A DNA stretch of 39,774 bases from Bacteroidota bacterium (GTDB lineage Bacteria; Bacteroidota; Bacteroidia; B-17B0; Aurantibacillaceae), in assembly GCA_013297775.1 (NCBI GenBank), contig JAAFIL010000018.1:1-39774 (forward strand). The letters are read 5' to 3'. The position numbers were made by a program, and so were the translations under genes. Below, one piece after another: positions 1 through 7,634 of this stretch. Below the pieces are notes generated by a model that worked only from the letters and a program-made list of their open reading frames with translations, was not told the DNA's origin and ran no database searches. Each line of letters opens with the position of its first letter. The first letter of the stretch is position 1.

Positions 1-82
1 ACTTCAATCCTAATGCACGGTAGGTAATCTTTGTAGTTAATTTTTCGGCAATAATACTCTCTTTTAAGTTTTCTGTTATCAT
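1..82 (-). CDS. Start of an unidentified gene, cut off by the left edge
   Basis: Reading the minus strand from an ATG at 82 gives 27 codons with no stop before the window ends: M-I-T-E-N-L-K-E-S-I-I-A-E-K-L, then T-T-K-I-T-Y-R-A-L-G-L-K. The composition (Lys/Glu/Ile-rich, amphipathic) looks like a real N-terminus of a cytoplasmic protein. There is no signal peptide. An inverted repeat lies a few bases upstream at 87-106 and may be an operator. The family cannot be named from so few residues. The call rests on an open frame, ATG start and protein-like composition only. Confidence 0.4.
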   Translation of the reverse strand, partial: MITENLKESIIAEKLTTKITYRALGLK

Positions 83-86
83 TTTA

Positions 87-106
87 GTTGACTTTTATGG
101 GTCAAC
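87..106. promoter_or_regulatory. Operator-like inverted repeat upstream of the truncated gene
   Basis: GTTGAC, eight bases, then GTCAAC: a perfect 6-bp inverted repeat starting five bases upstream of the minus-strand ATG at 82. Further half-site-like GTCAA words occur at about 127 and 137. The position and symmetry suit a dimeric repressor site, possibly autoregulation. This is inference; no promoter box was clear here. Confidence 0.3.
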
Positions 107-665
107 CTATTTTAGGACGAGACAGTCAAAATTTATGTCAATTAATTCTGTTGTATTCACTCGTTTCAATTTGTCTGTTGGGGTCGTCCTAGGCTTGCCA
201 GTAACTCCCATATACCCGTCAACTCATACCTCCACTATATTGGCGCAACTCTAGCATTTTGAGTTCGTTATTTTTTATATTATAATTGTCCTTTGCTGCT
301 CTGATTGCATATCCGCAACCGATTAATCAAATATAGTAAAAGTTTATGGTGTATCCGATGTCTTAACTATTCCATATAACCTGTTGCTCATTTCTTGAAA
401 TTACATGTTTGGAAGTGGACTGTCCTATTTCATTTGAAGCAAGGTGTTCTTAAATTTAGTTTGAACTCTTTTCCGTGAGGGATATTTCGGCTTCGCTCAA
501 TATAAATTCAACGGCAGCCCAATGCAGGCTTTGGCATGATTTTGCGCGAGCGAGGCGGCTGAGGCACGAAGACCCCGCAGCGACTTCGGCAGGCTCAGTG
601 CAGACCGTTGCAAAAGCCGCCAAAGACAAATTGGCTAAAGTTGACAGCCCGACCCGATACTAATT
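107..665. other. Gene-free stretch with a GC-richer patch
   Basis: No convincing gene on either strand. Positions about 480-660 are visibly richer in G and C than the surroundings and contain words such as GGCAGGCTCAGTGCAGACC. An open frame covers 475-663, but its Arg/Ala-rich translation does not look like a protein. It may be a relic or a dispersed repeat. No second copy was seen in this window. Confidence 0.3.
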
Positions 666-827
666 TAAACCGAGATTATGCAATAGAAATCTATTACGAG
701 CCGAAATCCCTTCAAAGCAGTAAACTTCGTCACTTTTTCTCCTTCACCATAGAAGCACTATGCCTCAGTCGAAAAAGTACCTGTTTTATTGGGCTTTCGC
801 CTCTCACTACGATTCCTATTGCATAAT
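666..827 (+). repeat. Repeat family R1, copy A (162 bp, inverted ends)
   Basis: Inverted copy of 22741-22912. Both begin TTAAACCGA[G/T]ATTATGCAATAG or nearly so, and end in the reverse complement (CTATTGCATAAT...). The interior is self-complementary: CACTTTTTC near one side pairs with GAAAAAGTG on the other, and the apex is CATAG-loop-CTATG. No coding capacity is evident. It looks like a small non-autonomous mobile or hairpin element (MITE- or REP-like). The family name is unknown to me. Confidence 0.75.
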
Positions 828-828
828 T

Positions 829-846
829 CCATCTAACTCATTTTTT
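829..846 (+). repeat. Repeat family R4, partial copy
   Basis: CCATCTAACTCATTTT here matches the start of the R4 copy at 1068-1132. It sits directly between the end of R1 copy A and the start of R2 copy A, as though an R4 copy had been interrupted. Confidence 0.45.
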
Positions 847-1009
847 AAGCGTTTCTTAATTTCTCTTTCCCCTCGTCCTTGTTTGAGCGTTAGCGGAAAC
901 GAGGACGTGCTAAATGGGCGTTTGTAACGCCAACGCTATCAATTTATCTGCGTTACAAACGCAGTTCTAAAACGTCCTCGTTACGCTTCGCTAAACAAGG
1001 ACGAGATAA
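845..1009 (+). repeat. Repeat family R2, copy A (165 bp, four hairpins)
   Basis: Inverted copy of 35703-35868. Four stem-loops follow one another. An outer stem built on CGTCCTTGTTT / AAACGAGGACG is at about 874-907. GGCGTTTGTAACGCC is at about 917-931, and CTGCGTTACAAACGCAG at about 948-964. A second outer stem (ACGTCCTCGTT...ACAAGGACGAG) lies at about 972-1005. The left flank TTAAGCGTTTCTTAATTTCT is also shared with copy B. The element carries no gene. Confidence 0.75.
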
Positions 1010-1067
1010 AAACATTTCTAATCACTGCGGCAGGTTTTGTTTTGTGATAGATTTCGACGGTTTATCT

Positions 1068-1132
1068 CCATCTAACTCATTTTCAAATTTTGATTTTAAA
1101 CATTTTACAGAGTTAGCTATTTTATTCTAAAG
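1068..1132 (+). repeat. Repeat family R4, copy A
   Basis: Starts CCATCTAACTCATTTT and ends TTTATTCTAAAG. It matches the reverse complement of 22040-22091, with about a dozen extra bases in the middle. CTAACTC and GAGTTAG inside it form an inverted repeat, so it can fold as a hairpin. The stretch 1133-1414 downstream shows no gene or further repeat. Confidence 0.6.
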
Positions 1133-1414
1133 AACTTCTTTCTTAAAATCTCGGTTAAACGTTTTTAATTTAAAATGAATAAGGGGAGCAACGCATACAA
1201 CATAAGAAATGAAACCAGGGACACGCCCAAAAAAAATAATAAATAATTGAGATTAAAATCTATCGAGTTGATTTGTTGTAAATGGATTAAAAACAAACAT
1301 TCAAACTAAGTTATAAATTTATTCTATAGTCTCTCTTTCTTTAAAATCCAGACCAAAGTGTAAAATATAAACTAAGTAGTACTTAACTGCATCGAAAGCC
1401 ACTCGCTAACCCGC

Positions 1415-2470
1415 TTAACGTTCTTTTTTAATGTGGCTAAAGGCTAAAGGGTTGGCCGAAATTTGACCATGGAGTTGACGGTTACGGTACACATCAATAG
1501 CCATGTAGATGGCGTTTTTAAACGACTGCTCGTTGGCTATTCCTTTTCCGGCCATATCGAAAGCTGTGCCGTGGTCGGGACTGGTGCGCACAATGGGCAA
1601 GCCAGCGGTGTAGTTTACGCCTGTATTAAATGCTAAGGTTTTAAAGGGAATTAAACCTTGGTCGTGATACATGGCCAAAACGGCATCGAACTGTTGATGA
1701 GTATTGCTTCCAAAAAAGCCATCGGCCGAGTAAGGCCCCAACACAAGTTTTGTTTCGGCAGCTTTTTTAATGGCAGGTAAAATGGAATCGCGGTCTTCGG
1801 TGCCAATGGTGCCGTTATCGCCAGCATGTGGATTTAATCCTAACACCGCAATTTTTGGTTTACGGATTCCAAAATCGCTAACAAGGGTAAAATGCAATTG
1901 CTCTATCTTTTGTAATACTTTATCGGTTGTAATGCGGTCGGCCACTTCGCGCAAGGGTAAATGCCCGGTTACAACGGCCAGGCGCAGGCCACCGCTCGAA
2001 CACAGGAGCATCAACGGATCGCCACCAAATTTAGCACCAAAATATTCGGTATGCCCAGGGTAGTGAAATTGCGCACTTTGAATGGTTTGTTTGTTGATAG
2101 GACCTGTTACAATAGCGTGAATATCGCCATTTTGCAGGGCTTGTGTGGCTTTATCTAAAGAGATGTGTGCATACTTACCCCCTACATCACTGGCTTTACC
2201 CATTTCGATGTTAACTTCTTCTTCGTAACACACCATCACGTTAGGTTTACGGGTATTCAATTGCGTAAAATCGCGCATGGGGTTAAAATTAAACTCTTCT
2301 AACCCTAATACTTTTCGATAATAGGAAACGGTTTTTTGAGAACTAAATAAAACGGGTGTACAAATTTCGGACATCGCAGGTTCGATGAGTGTTTTTAAAA
2401 TCACTTCTAAACCTATGCCGTTTACATCGCCTTGCGTGATGCCAATGATTAATTTATCGTCTGTTGTCAT
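1415..2470 (-). CDS. pdxA: 4-hydroxythreonine-4-phosphate dehydrogenase PdxA
   Basis: Oxidises 4-phosphohydroxy-L-threonine in the DXP-dependent pathway to pyridoxal 5'-phosphate (vitamin B6); a cytoplasmic NAD-dependent, metal-requiring homodimer in the family. The 351 residues are slightly longer than the E. coli enzyme. The N-terminal GITQGDVNGIG, the GPINK segment (about 123-127) and YPGHTEYF (137-144) are family hallmarks. The three metal histidines expected of PdxA are visible: His170 in VTGHLPL, His215 in NPHAGDNG and His269 in YHDQGL, followed by the conserved TSPDHGTAFD. The ATG at 2470 lies 11 bases after the upstream gene's stop, so it is the last gene of a three-gene operon. Its partners are amidohydrolase homologues with no known link to B6. 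Identity is very secure. Confidence 0.96.
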   Translation of the reverse strand: MTTDDKLIIGITQGDVNGIGLEVILKTLIEPAMSEICTPVLFSSQKTVSYYRKVLGLEEFNFNPMRDFTQLNTRKPNVMVCYEEEVNIEMGKASDVGGKYAHISLDKATQALQNGDIHAIVTGPINKQTIQSAQFHYPGHTEYFGAKFGGDPLMLLCSSGGLRLAVVTGHLPLREVADRITTDKVLQKIEQLHFTLVSDFGIRKPKIAVLGLNPHAGDNGTIGTEDRDSILPAIKKAAETKLVLGPYSADGFFGSNTHQQFDAVLAMYHDQGLIPFKTLAFNTGVNYTAGLPIVRTSPDHGTAFDMAGKGIANEQSFKNAIYMAIDVYRNRQLHGQISANPLAFSHIKKER

Positions 2471-2481
2471 TTGAGTTTCAT

Positions 2482-3780
2482 TTATTTAATGCCGTATTTG
2501 GCTTTGTATTTTTCGTATAATTCGGTTTGTTGATTGGAGAGCGTTACAGGTTTCCCATTCAAATAGGCCATTACCACTTGGCTGCTGCGCATGTCTAAAA
2601 TATCGCCTTGTGAAATTACCAAACTGGCTAGTTTACCAGCTTCTAAGCTGCCTAGTTGTTTATCTATTCCTAATATACGTGCGGCATTTAAGGTTATGGC
2701 AGTTAACGCAGCTTCTTTTCCTAAGCCGTAAGCAGCGGCCGTGCCAGCAATAAAAGGTAAATTTCGACTTTGCATACTTTCCATGTCGCCATAAGCACTT
2801 AAACAAAATAAAATACTGTCTTTACTTAATTGCGCTGGCAGTTTAAATACGGCATCTATGTCGTCGCTTTCCAAATCGGGTAAATCGTGTAGGCGACTTA
2901 ATATAACTGGAATTTTACTGGTTTTTAAAACTTCGGCTATTTTGAGTGCGTCTCTGGCTCCACAAATAACAGGGGCTTTAATGCTATATTGTTTTACAAA
3001 TTGAATAGCGGCTAACATTTCGTGGGCTTTAAAGGCAGTAATGTATAAACGTTGTGTGCCACTAAACACGCCTCGCATGGCTTCGAAGCGGATATTTTTT
3101 TCGTTGGGGGTTGCCTGTAAACAATAGGCTTGTGCTTGCGAAAAAAATTGATGGAGTTTATTTAATTGTTCGGTATAGTTTTTATTTTTTTTAAGGTTCA
3201 TGCCTTTTTCCTCATCCCAACCCATGTATTTTTCAACTGGAAAGTTTAGGTGAATGCCATCATCGGCTTTGAGAACGGCATCTTCCCAGTTCCATCCTTC
3301 GAGCGATAAAATAGATGATGTGCCCGCTATTAAATTGCCGCGTGGTGTAACTTGAGTATAAAGTACGCCATTGGTTTTTACGGTGGGTGTTATTTTATTA
3401 TCGGTGTTGTACGCAATTAAACTGCGTACATGCGGATTAAATTCGCCTACCTCTTGAAAGTCGAGTGTGGCGCGCACAGCATCGGCATCGTGCAAGCCTA
3501 AAATGCTGTTGGTATTTATTAAAGCGGGATAAACGTGCTGCCCTTGCAAGTCAATAACCGTGTCGTAAGCCGGAGGGTTTAAGCGCAAGCCTTTCATGTC
3601 CATTACCATTTCGAGGGTTTGCCCTTGCAGGGTTACAATGCCTGTTTCGTAAACAGTACCATTGCCAACGTGTACTACGCCGTTAATAAAGGCAATGTGT
3701 GTTTTTGTTTTTTGCGCTTGCAGAAAACTGCCTAATAAGGATAGGCTGAATAGGCTATAAAATTTAAGTAATTTGCTCAT
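2482..3780 (-). CDS. Exported amidohydrolase-family protein lacking metal ligands
   Basis: 432 residues with a signal peptide (about 1-22, ending F-L-Q-A-Q). The fold signature is that of imidazolonepropionase-like amidohydrolases: an N-terminal beta part, a GQHVYPALIN strand at about 84, and a C-terminal LTAITLNAARILGID plus GSLEAGKLASLVI module. The HxH after the P-x-L-I-D strand is replaced by INTNSIL. The later metal-site His positions and the Asp near the C-terminus (here F-C-L-S-A-Y-G-D) are also not recognisable. I infer a non-catalytic or strongly altered homologue, perhaps a partner of the two-domain protein encoded just upstream. Its ATG is 10 bases after that gene's stop. Periplasmic or outer-membrane location is likely. 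Confidence 0.8.
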   Translation of the reverse strand: MSKLLKFYSLFSLSLLGSFLQAQKTKTHIAFINGVVHVGNGTVYETGIVTLQGQTLEMVMDMKGLRLNPPAYDTVIDLQGQHVYPALINTNSILGLHDADAVRATLDFQEVGEFNPHVRSLIAYNTDNKITPTVKTNGVLYTQVTPRGNLIAGTSSILSLEGWNWEDAVLKADDGIHLNFPVEKYMGWDEEKGMNLKKNKNYTEQLNKLHQFFSQAQAYCLQATPNEKNIRFEAMRGVFSGTQRLYITAFKAHEMLAAIQFVKQYSIKAPVICGARDALKIAEVLKTSKIPVILSRLHDLPDLESDDIDAVFKLPAQLSKDSILFCLSAYGDMESMQSRNLPFIAGTAAAYGLGKEAALTAITLNAARILGIDKQLGSLEAGKLASLVISQGDILDMRSSQVVMAYLNGKPVTLSNQQTELYEKYKAKYGIK

Positions 3781-3790
3781 GTCTAATTTT

Positions 3791-6700
3791 TTAACGGTGT
3801 CCGGTTTCTTCTTCGCTTACGCCTTCGATGGTGTTGCAATGGTATAAACGTTGGCGTTTGGTTGTAGGTTTCACCACTTTTACGCCTTTGTGTTTTTCGG
3901 CAATTAATAAGCCTACCAAGCGGGCGCGCTCTACTTTAATGTCTTCGCGTAAGCGGGTATCTTCTTCGCGATCGAAATAAATTTGTCCATCAATAATTGT
4001 TTTTTCGGCCTTAGCGTAAATACTAAGTGGGTTATCGCTCCACACCACCAAATCGGCGGTTTTGCCTACTTTAATGCTGCCTACTTTATCGTCGAGGTGC
4101 AACATTTTTGCAGGATTTAAAGTAACAAGTTTTAATGCTTCGATTTCTGATAACCCGCCGTATTTTACTGATTTAGCGGCTTCTTGATTTAAGCGGCGAG
4201 CCATTTCGGCATCGTCGGAGTTGATGGCAGTAACCACGCCCATTTTGGTGAGCATGGCGGCATTATGTGGAATGGCATCCATCACCTCATTTTTGTAAGC
4301 CCACCAATCGGAAAACGTAGAGGCGTTGACTCCGTGTGCTTTCATTTTATCGGCTACTTTATAACCTTCTAAAATATGGGTAAAAGTATTCACTTTAAAC
4401 CCAAAGCTGTCTGCAATGTGCATAAGCATATTGATTTCGCTTTGCACATAACTGTGGCAAGTGATGAATCGTTTTTTGTTTATAATTTCGGCTAAGGCTT
4501 CGAGTTCTAAATCGCGCCGTGGGGCTACTCGTTTTTCTTTTTCAATTTGTTTAGGGCTTAGTTTGGTAAACTCGCTCCATTGTTTATCGTATTCTTTAGC
4601 GCGGGTAAAGTAGTCGTTATACACTTGCTCAACACCCATGCGGCTTTGCGGGAAGCGTACGCGGTTCATATCGCCCCAGTTGGATTGTTTCACGTTTTCG
4701 CCGAGTGCAAATTTTATAAAGCCATCTGCTTTTTCAAATTTCATGTCTTCGGCTGTGGCACCCCAACGTAGTTTAATGATGGCACTTTGACCGCCAATTG
4801 GATTAGCTGAACCATGCAGCAATTGCGCCGAGGTAACACCGCCGCTCAACTGCCTGTAAATATTAATATCTTCTGGATTAATGACATCGCCCATGCGCAC
4901 TTCGGCACTACTGGCTTGTGTGCCTTCGTTTACGCCTCGGGTTAAAGCAATGTGCGAATGTTCGTCTATAATCCCTGGAGTTAAATGTTTTCCTTTGGCA
5001 TCAATAACTTTGGCAAATGCCCCCGCAGGTGCGTCTATGTTGGGCGCAATGCGTACAATTTTTCCTTCTACAACATATACATCGTATTCTTTTAAAATGC
5101 TGTCGCCTTCGTTTGTCCAAACATTGGCATCTTTAATAAGAATGGCTTGATAGCGGTTTTTAAATTTTTTCCATTGGTCGCGTAGCAAGCCACTGCTTTC
5201 GGGTAGGGGTTCGCCGTAGGCTTGAAAGGGATAAATAATTTTACCGAGTGTTGGCAGTTTCTTTTTAGGGGTGGTTGTTTTTTTGCTGGTGTCGGGCGAT
5301 TGAAAGCGCAAGTTGTAATTGTACCAAGTACCATCGGCCCATTGACCTTTTCCAACAAAGGTTTTTTTATCGCTTTCGTAAACACCGTTTAAGCGCGTAA
5401 TGAGGACAGAGTCGTATTTAAAACTCATGGTCATCACGCCGTCATCTTGGTAATTAAACTGCGCGTTAACTTTAATCGAATCTAAGTACACGGTAACCGT
5501 TGGCTTAGAGCCTTCGCCTTTCATGTTAACGTTAAAGTTGCGGGCAGAGGTATTTAGTAGGTAATTCCCTTGAAACTCGGGTTGATTAACTTCTTTATAA
5601 ACAGAAGGTAACCCATTGGTCCAATGTTGAAGAATGTTGGCTTCCTCTTCAAAAATGGAAGTAGTACTAACAAAAAAATTGGCGAAATATCCTTTTTTGA
5701 TTGCGCCTAATTGATTTTGCATGTTTATAAATTGCGCTGGTGTGGTTGTTAATGCCTTAAGGGCTGCTTTTTCAGAAAGCCCGTACTGTATGGCTTTGCG
5801 AAGGTGGCTTAAAAATTTGGCCTTTTCTTTTAAACCTGAAGTGGTTAAACAAAACGGCATATTATTTTTTTCGAAGGCGGCGGGGTTTGTTGGCGCAAGT
5901 TCCCAATGTTTGAGATCGGCATAAGCTACTAACTCGGCATCGTAAGGGTCTTCAACATCTATTGCCTCCGGAAAATTAAGCGGCACAATAAAACGTAAAT
6001 CGGTTTGTTGCAGTTCAGAAATACGTTGGTATTCATCGCCTCCTGCTTTAACGATGTATTTTATATTTAGTTCTTGCCCCAAGCGGGCAATGCGTAGTGC
6101 GTTAAATTTATCTTCTCCATCAAAAATAGAAGGCAAGTTTTGCAGTTGATTAAAGGCTTCTAAGGAGATGTTGTATTCCGATTTATTAGTGGTGGCTTTG
6201 TACCATTGGGCATCGTAATACGTTTGGCGCAATAGGGCAACTGCTCCTGTTAAAGAACTTGGATAATCTTGTGTTGAACTGCCTTTATTGAAGGCATAAA
6301 AACCTGCTACTCTATCTTTGTAAATACATTCGTTTTCGTTGGCATCACTCAAATGCACTAAAGTTCCGCTCCCCCTCACAACTCCATCTTTAGCGGCACT
6401 AAGCACCACGCCAAACCCTATTTTTTTTAAATCATCGGCTTGTTCTTTGTTATGTTGAAATACTTTATGCGCTTCATAATCGGCTTTAATGGCTTGGTTC
6501 CAACCGAATGCCCCTTTAACCGACGATTCCATTTGTGGACCGTTCCATTGGCGTGGAGCTGGTTTGTTGCTAGGAATGCCATACTCGCTGTATAAATCAA
6601 TAAAAGAAGGATAAATGTGTTTCCCTTTTAAATCATAAACAATGGCATTAGAAGGAATAACAGCTTTTTCGCCAACCTCTAAAATAACATTATCTTGAAA

Positions 6701-6892
6701 CACTAACACTGCATTTTTTAGTTCGGTGTTTTCATCGGTGTGAATGGTGGCATTTTTAAATGCGTAAATACTGTGGGTGAGGTGGGGTGCTCCATTAACT
6801 GGAAAAGTAGTTTGTGCATTTAGGTGCGTGAGCATACTTGTAACTAAAATGCTTAATCCCGAAAAAAAATAAAAAGATTTCATGCGCTTCAT
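3791..6892 (-). CDS. Exported two-domain amidohydrolase (one active-looking, one degenerate domain)
   Basis: 1033 residues with a signal peptide (about 1-27, ...THLNAQ). Two amidohydrolase modules lie in tandem. The N-terminal one (about 40-435) keeps the fold landmarks (KHIYPSFIDLYSEYG at 91-105, AALKALTTTPAQFINM, LGAIKKGYFANFFV) but has no HxH. A beta-rich linker spans about 450-535 and a Lys/Thr/Pro hinge about 536-550. The C-terminal module (about 580-1033) has the metal motif DEHSH (His645, His647), His813 in TCHSY, His839 in FTHILEG and Asp893 in INSDDAE, so it should be catalytic; the substrate is unknown (peptide-like or cyclic amide in relatives). It is first gene of the operon with the next amidohydrolase and pdxA. 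A second in-frame ATG at 6883 (MKSFYFF) is an alternative start that suits the promoter position better. Confidence 0.85.
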   Translation of the reverse strand: MKRMKSFYFFSGLSILVTSMLTHLNAQTTFPVNGAPHLTHSIYAFKNATIHTDENTELKNAVLVFQDNVILEVGEKAVIPSNAIVYDLKGKHIYPSFIDLYSEYGIPSNKPAPRQWNGPQMESSVKGAFGWNQAIKADYEAHKVFQHNKEQADDLKKIGFGVVLSAAKDGVVRGSGTLVHLSDANENECIYKDRVAGFYAFNKGSSTQDYPSSLTGAVALLRQTYYDAQWYKATTNKSEYNISLEAFNQLQNLPSIFDGEDKFNALRIARLGQELNIKYIVKAGGDEYQRISELQQTDLRFIVPLNFPEAIDVEDPYDAELVAYADLKHWELAPTNPAAFEKNNMPFCLTTSGLKEKAKFLSHLRKAIQYGLSEKAALKALTTTPAQFINMQNQLGAIKKGYFANFFVSTTSIFEEEANILQHWTNGLPSVYKEVNQPEFQGNYLLNTSARNFNVNMKGEGSKPTVTVYLDSIKVNAQFNYQDDGVMTMSFKYDSVLITRLNGVYESDKKTFVGKGQWADGTWYNYNLRFQSPDTSKKTTTPKKKLPTLGKIIYPFQAYGEPLPESSGLLRDQWKKFKNRYQAILIKDANVWTNEGDSILKEYDVYVVEGKIVRIAPNIDAPAGAFAKVIDAKGKHLTPGIIDEHSHIALTRGVNEGTQASSAEVRMGDVINPEDINIYRQLSGGVTSAQLLHGSANPIGGQSAIIKLRWGATAEDMKFEKADGFIKFALGENVKQSNWGDMNRVRFPQSRMGVEQVYNDYFTRAKEYDKQWSEFTKLSPKQIEKEKRVAPRRDLELEALAEIINKKRFITCHSYVQSEINMLMHIADSFGFKVNTFTHILEGYKVADKMKAHGVNASTFSDWWAYKNEVMDAIPHNAAMLTKMGVVTAINSDDAEMARRLNQEAAKSVKYGGLSEIEALKLVTLNPAKMLHLDDKVGSIKVGKTADLVVWSDNPLSIYAKAEKTIIDGQIYFDREEDTRLREDIKVERARLVGLLIAEKHKGVKVVKPTTKRQRLYHCNTIEGVSEEETGHR

Positions 6893-6899
6893 AAAGTAC

Positions 6900-6930
6900 C
6901 AAATTTAAGTAAACGCTTTAATTAAGCCAA
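6900..6930 (-). promoter_or_regulatory. Bacteroidota promoter of the amidohydrolase-pdxA operon
   Basis: On the minus strand TTG (6928-6930) is followed after 20 bases by TAAATTTG (6900-6907), matching the phylum's -33/-7 promoter consensus. The ATG at 6892 is only seven bases beyond the -7 box, so the leader would be almost absent. Initiation at the second ATG (6883) would give a short but normal leader. Confidence 0.6.
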
Positions 6931-6990
6931 TTGAAATCTACTTATTTAATGCCATTTTAATTGCTAATTTTACCACAAAATTAAATTAAG

Positions 6991-7611
6991 ATGTATAAAG
7001 GATTTTTACACACGCATTATTTGGTAGTAACTTTGTTTTTATTGATTTACGTGGTTAAGACCATTTTATTGATTAGTAATAGAAGCGATTTATTAAAAAC
7101 GTTTTCTAAGAAAGTGAAAGTGATTGAAATGGTAGTGAGTACCTTATTTTTAGTAACGGGAATTTATCTAATGACAAAAGTGCCATTTGGTGGGCATTAC
7201 GACCATTTGTTGTGGATTAAATTAGTGATGGTGGTTGCATCTATTCCCTTAGCTGTTATTGGGTTTAAACGCGAGAATAAAATTTTAGCGGCTTTAAGTT
7301 TATTACTTATTACCGGAAGTTTTGGTTTAGCCGAAGTGTTTCATAAACGTAAAGCGGTGGCGGCACCACAAACGGCTACTGCGGGTATGGATGGGAGAGC
7401 TTTATACGAAGCCAATTGTAAACTTTGCCATGGCAGCGATGGGAAAGCCATGTTAGCGGGTGCTTTAGATTTATCTGTTACGGGTTTAGATGAGAATGGA
7501 ATAAAAGATGTGATTTTAAACGGACGTAATTTAATGGTAAAAGTAAATGTAAGCGAGTTAGAAGCACAAGCCATTAGTGTGTATGTACTCAATGAATTAA
7601 AAGGGAAGTAG
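6991..7611 (+). CDS. SirB-like membrane protein fused to a cytochrome c domain
   Basis: 206 residues in two parts. Residues 1-115 hold four hydrophobic segments (about 9-28, 46-62, 75-92, 98-116) with HTHYLVV and the pattern of the SirB/SirB2 integral membrane family, whose function is poorly defined. After a short Ala/Pro/Thr linker, residues 133-206 form a small mono-heme cytochrome c: DGRALYEANCKLCHG with Cys143, Cys146 and His147, and a probable axial Met182 in NGRNLMVKV, ending with the usual Leu-rich helix. The cytochrome would sit on the periplasmic side. Electron transfer linked to a membrane redox partner is inferred. hflX begins 23 bases downstream on the same strand. No frameshift is needed to join the two domains. 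Confidence 0.75.
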   Translation: MYKGFLHTHYLVVTLFLLIYVVKTILLISNRSDLLKTFSKKVKVIEMVVSTLFLVTGIYLMTKVPFGGHYDHLLWIKLVMVVASIPLAVIGFKRENKILAALSLLLITGSFGLAEVFHKRKAVAAPQTATAGMDGRALYEANCKLCHGSDGKAMLAGALDLSVTGLDENGIKDVILNGRNLMVKVNVSELEAQAISVYVLNELKGK

Positions 7612-7634
7612 TTTAAATGATTAGTTGTTGTTAA

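Noticed and set aside
475-826. Two overlapping small open frames
   Set aside because: The first lies in the GC-rich patch with an unlikely Arg/Ala composition; the second lies almost wholly inside repeat R1, whose other copy does not keep the frame.
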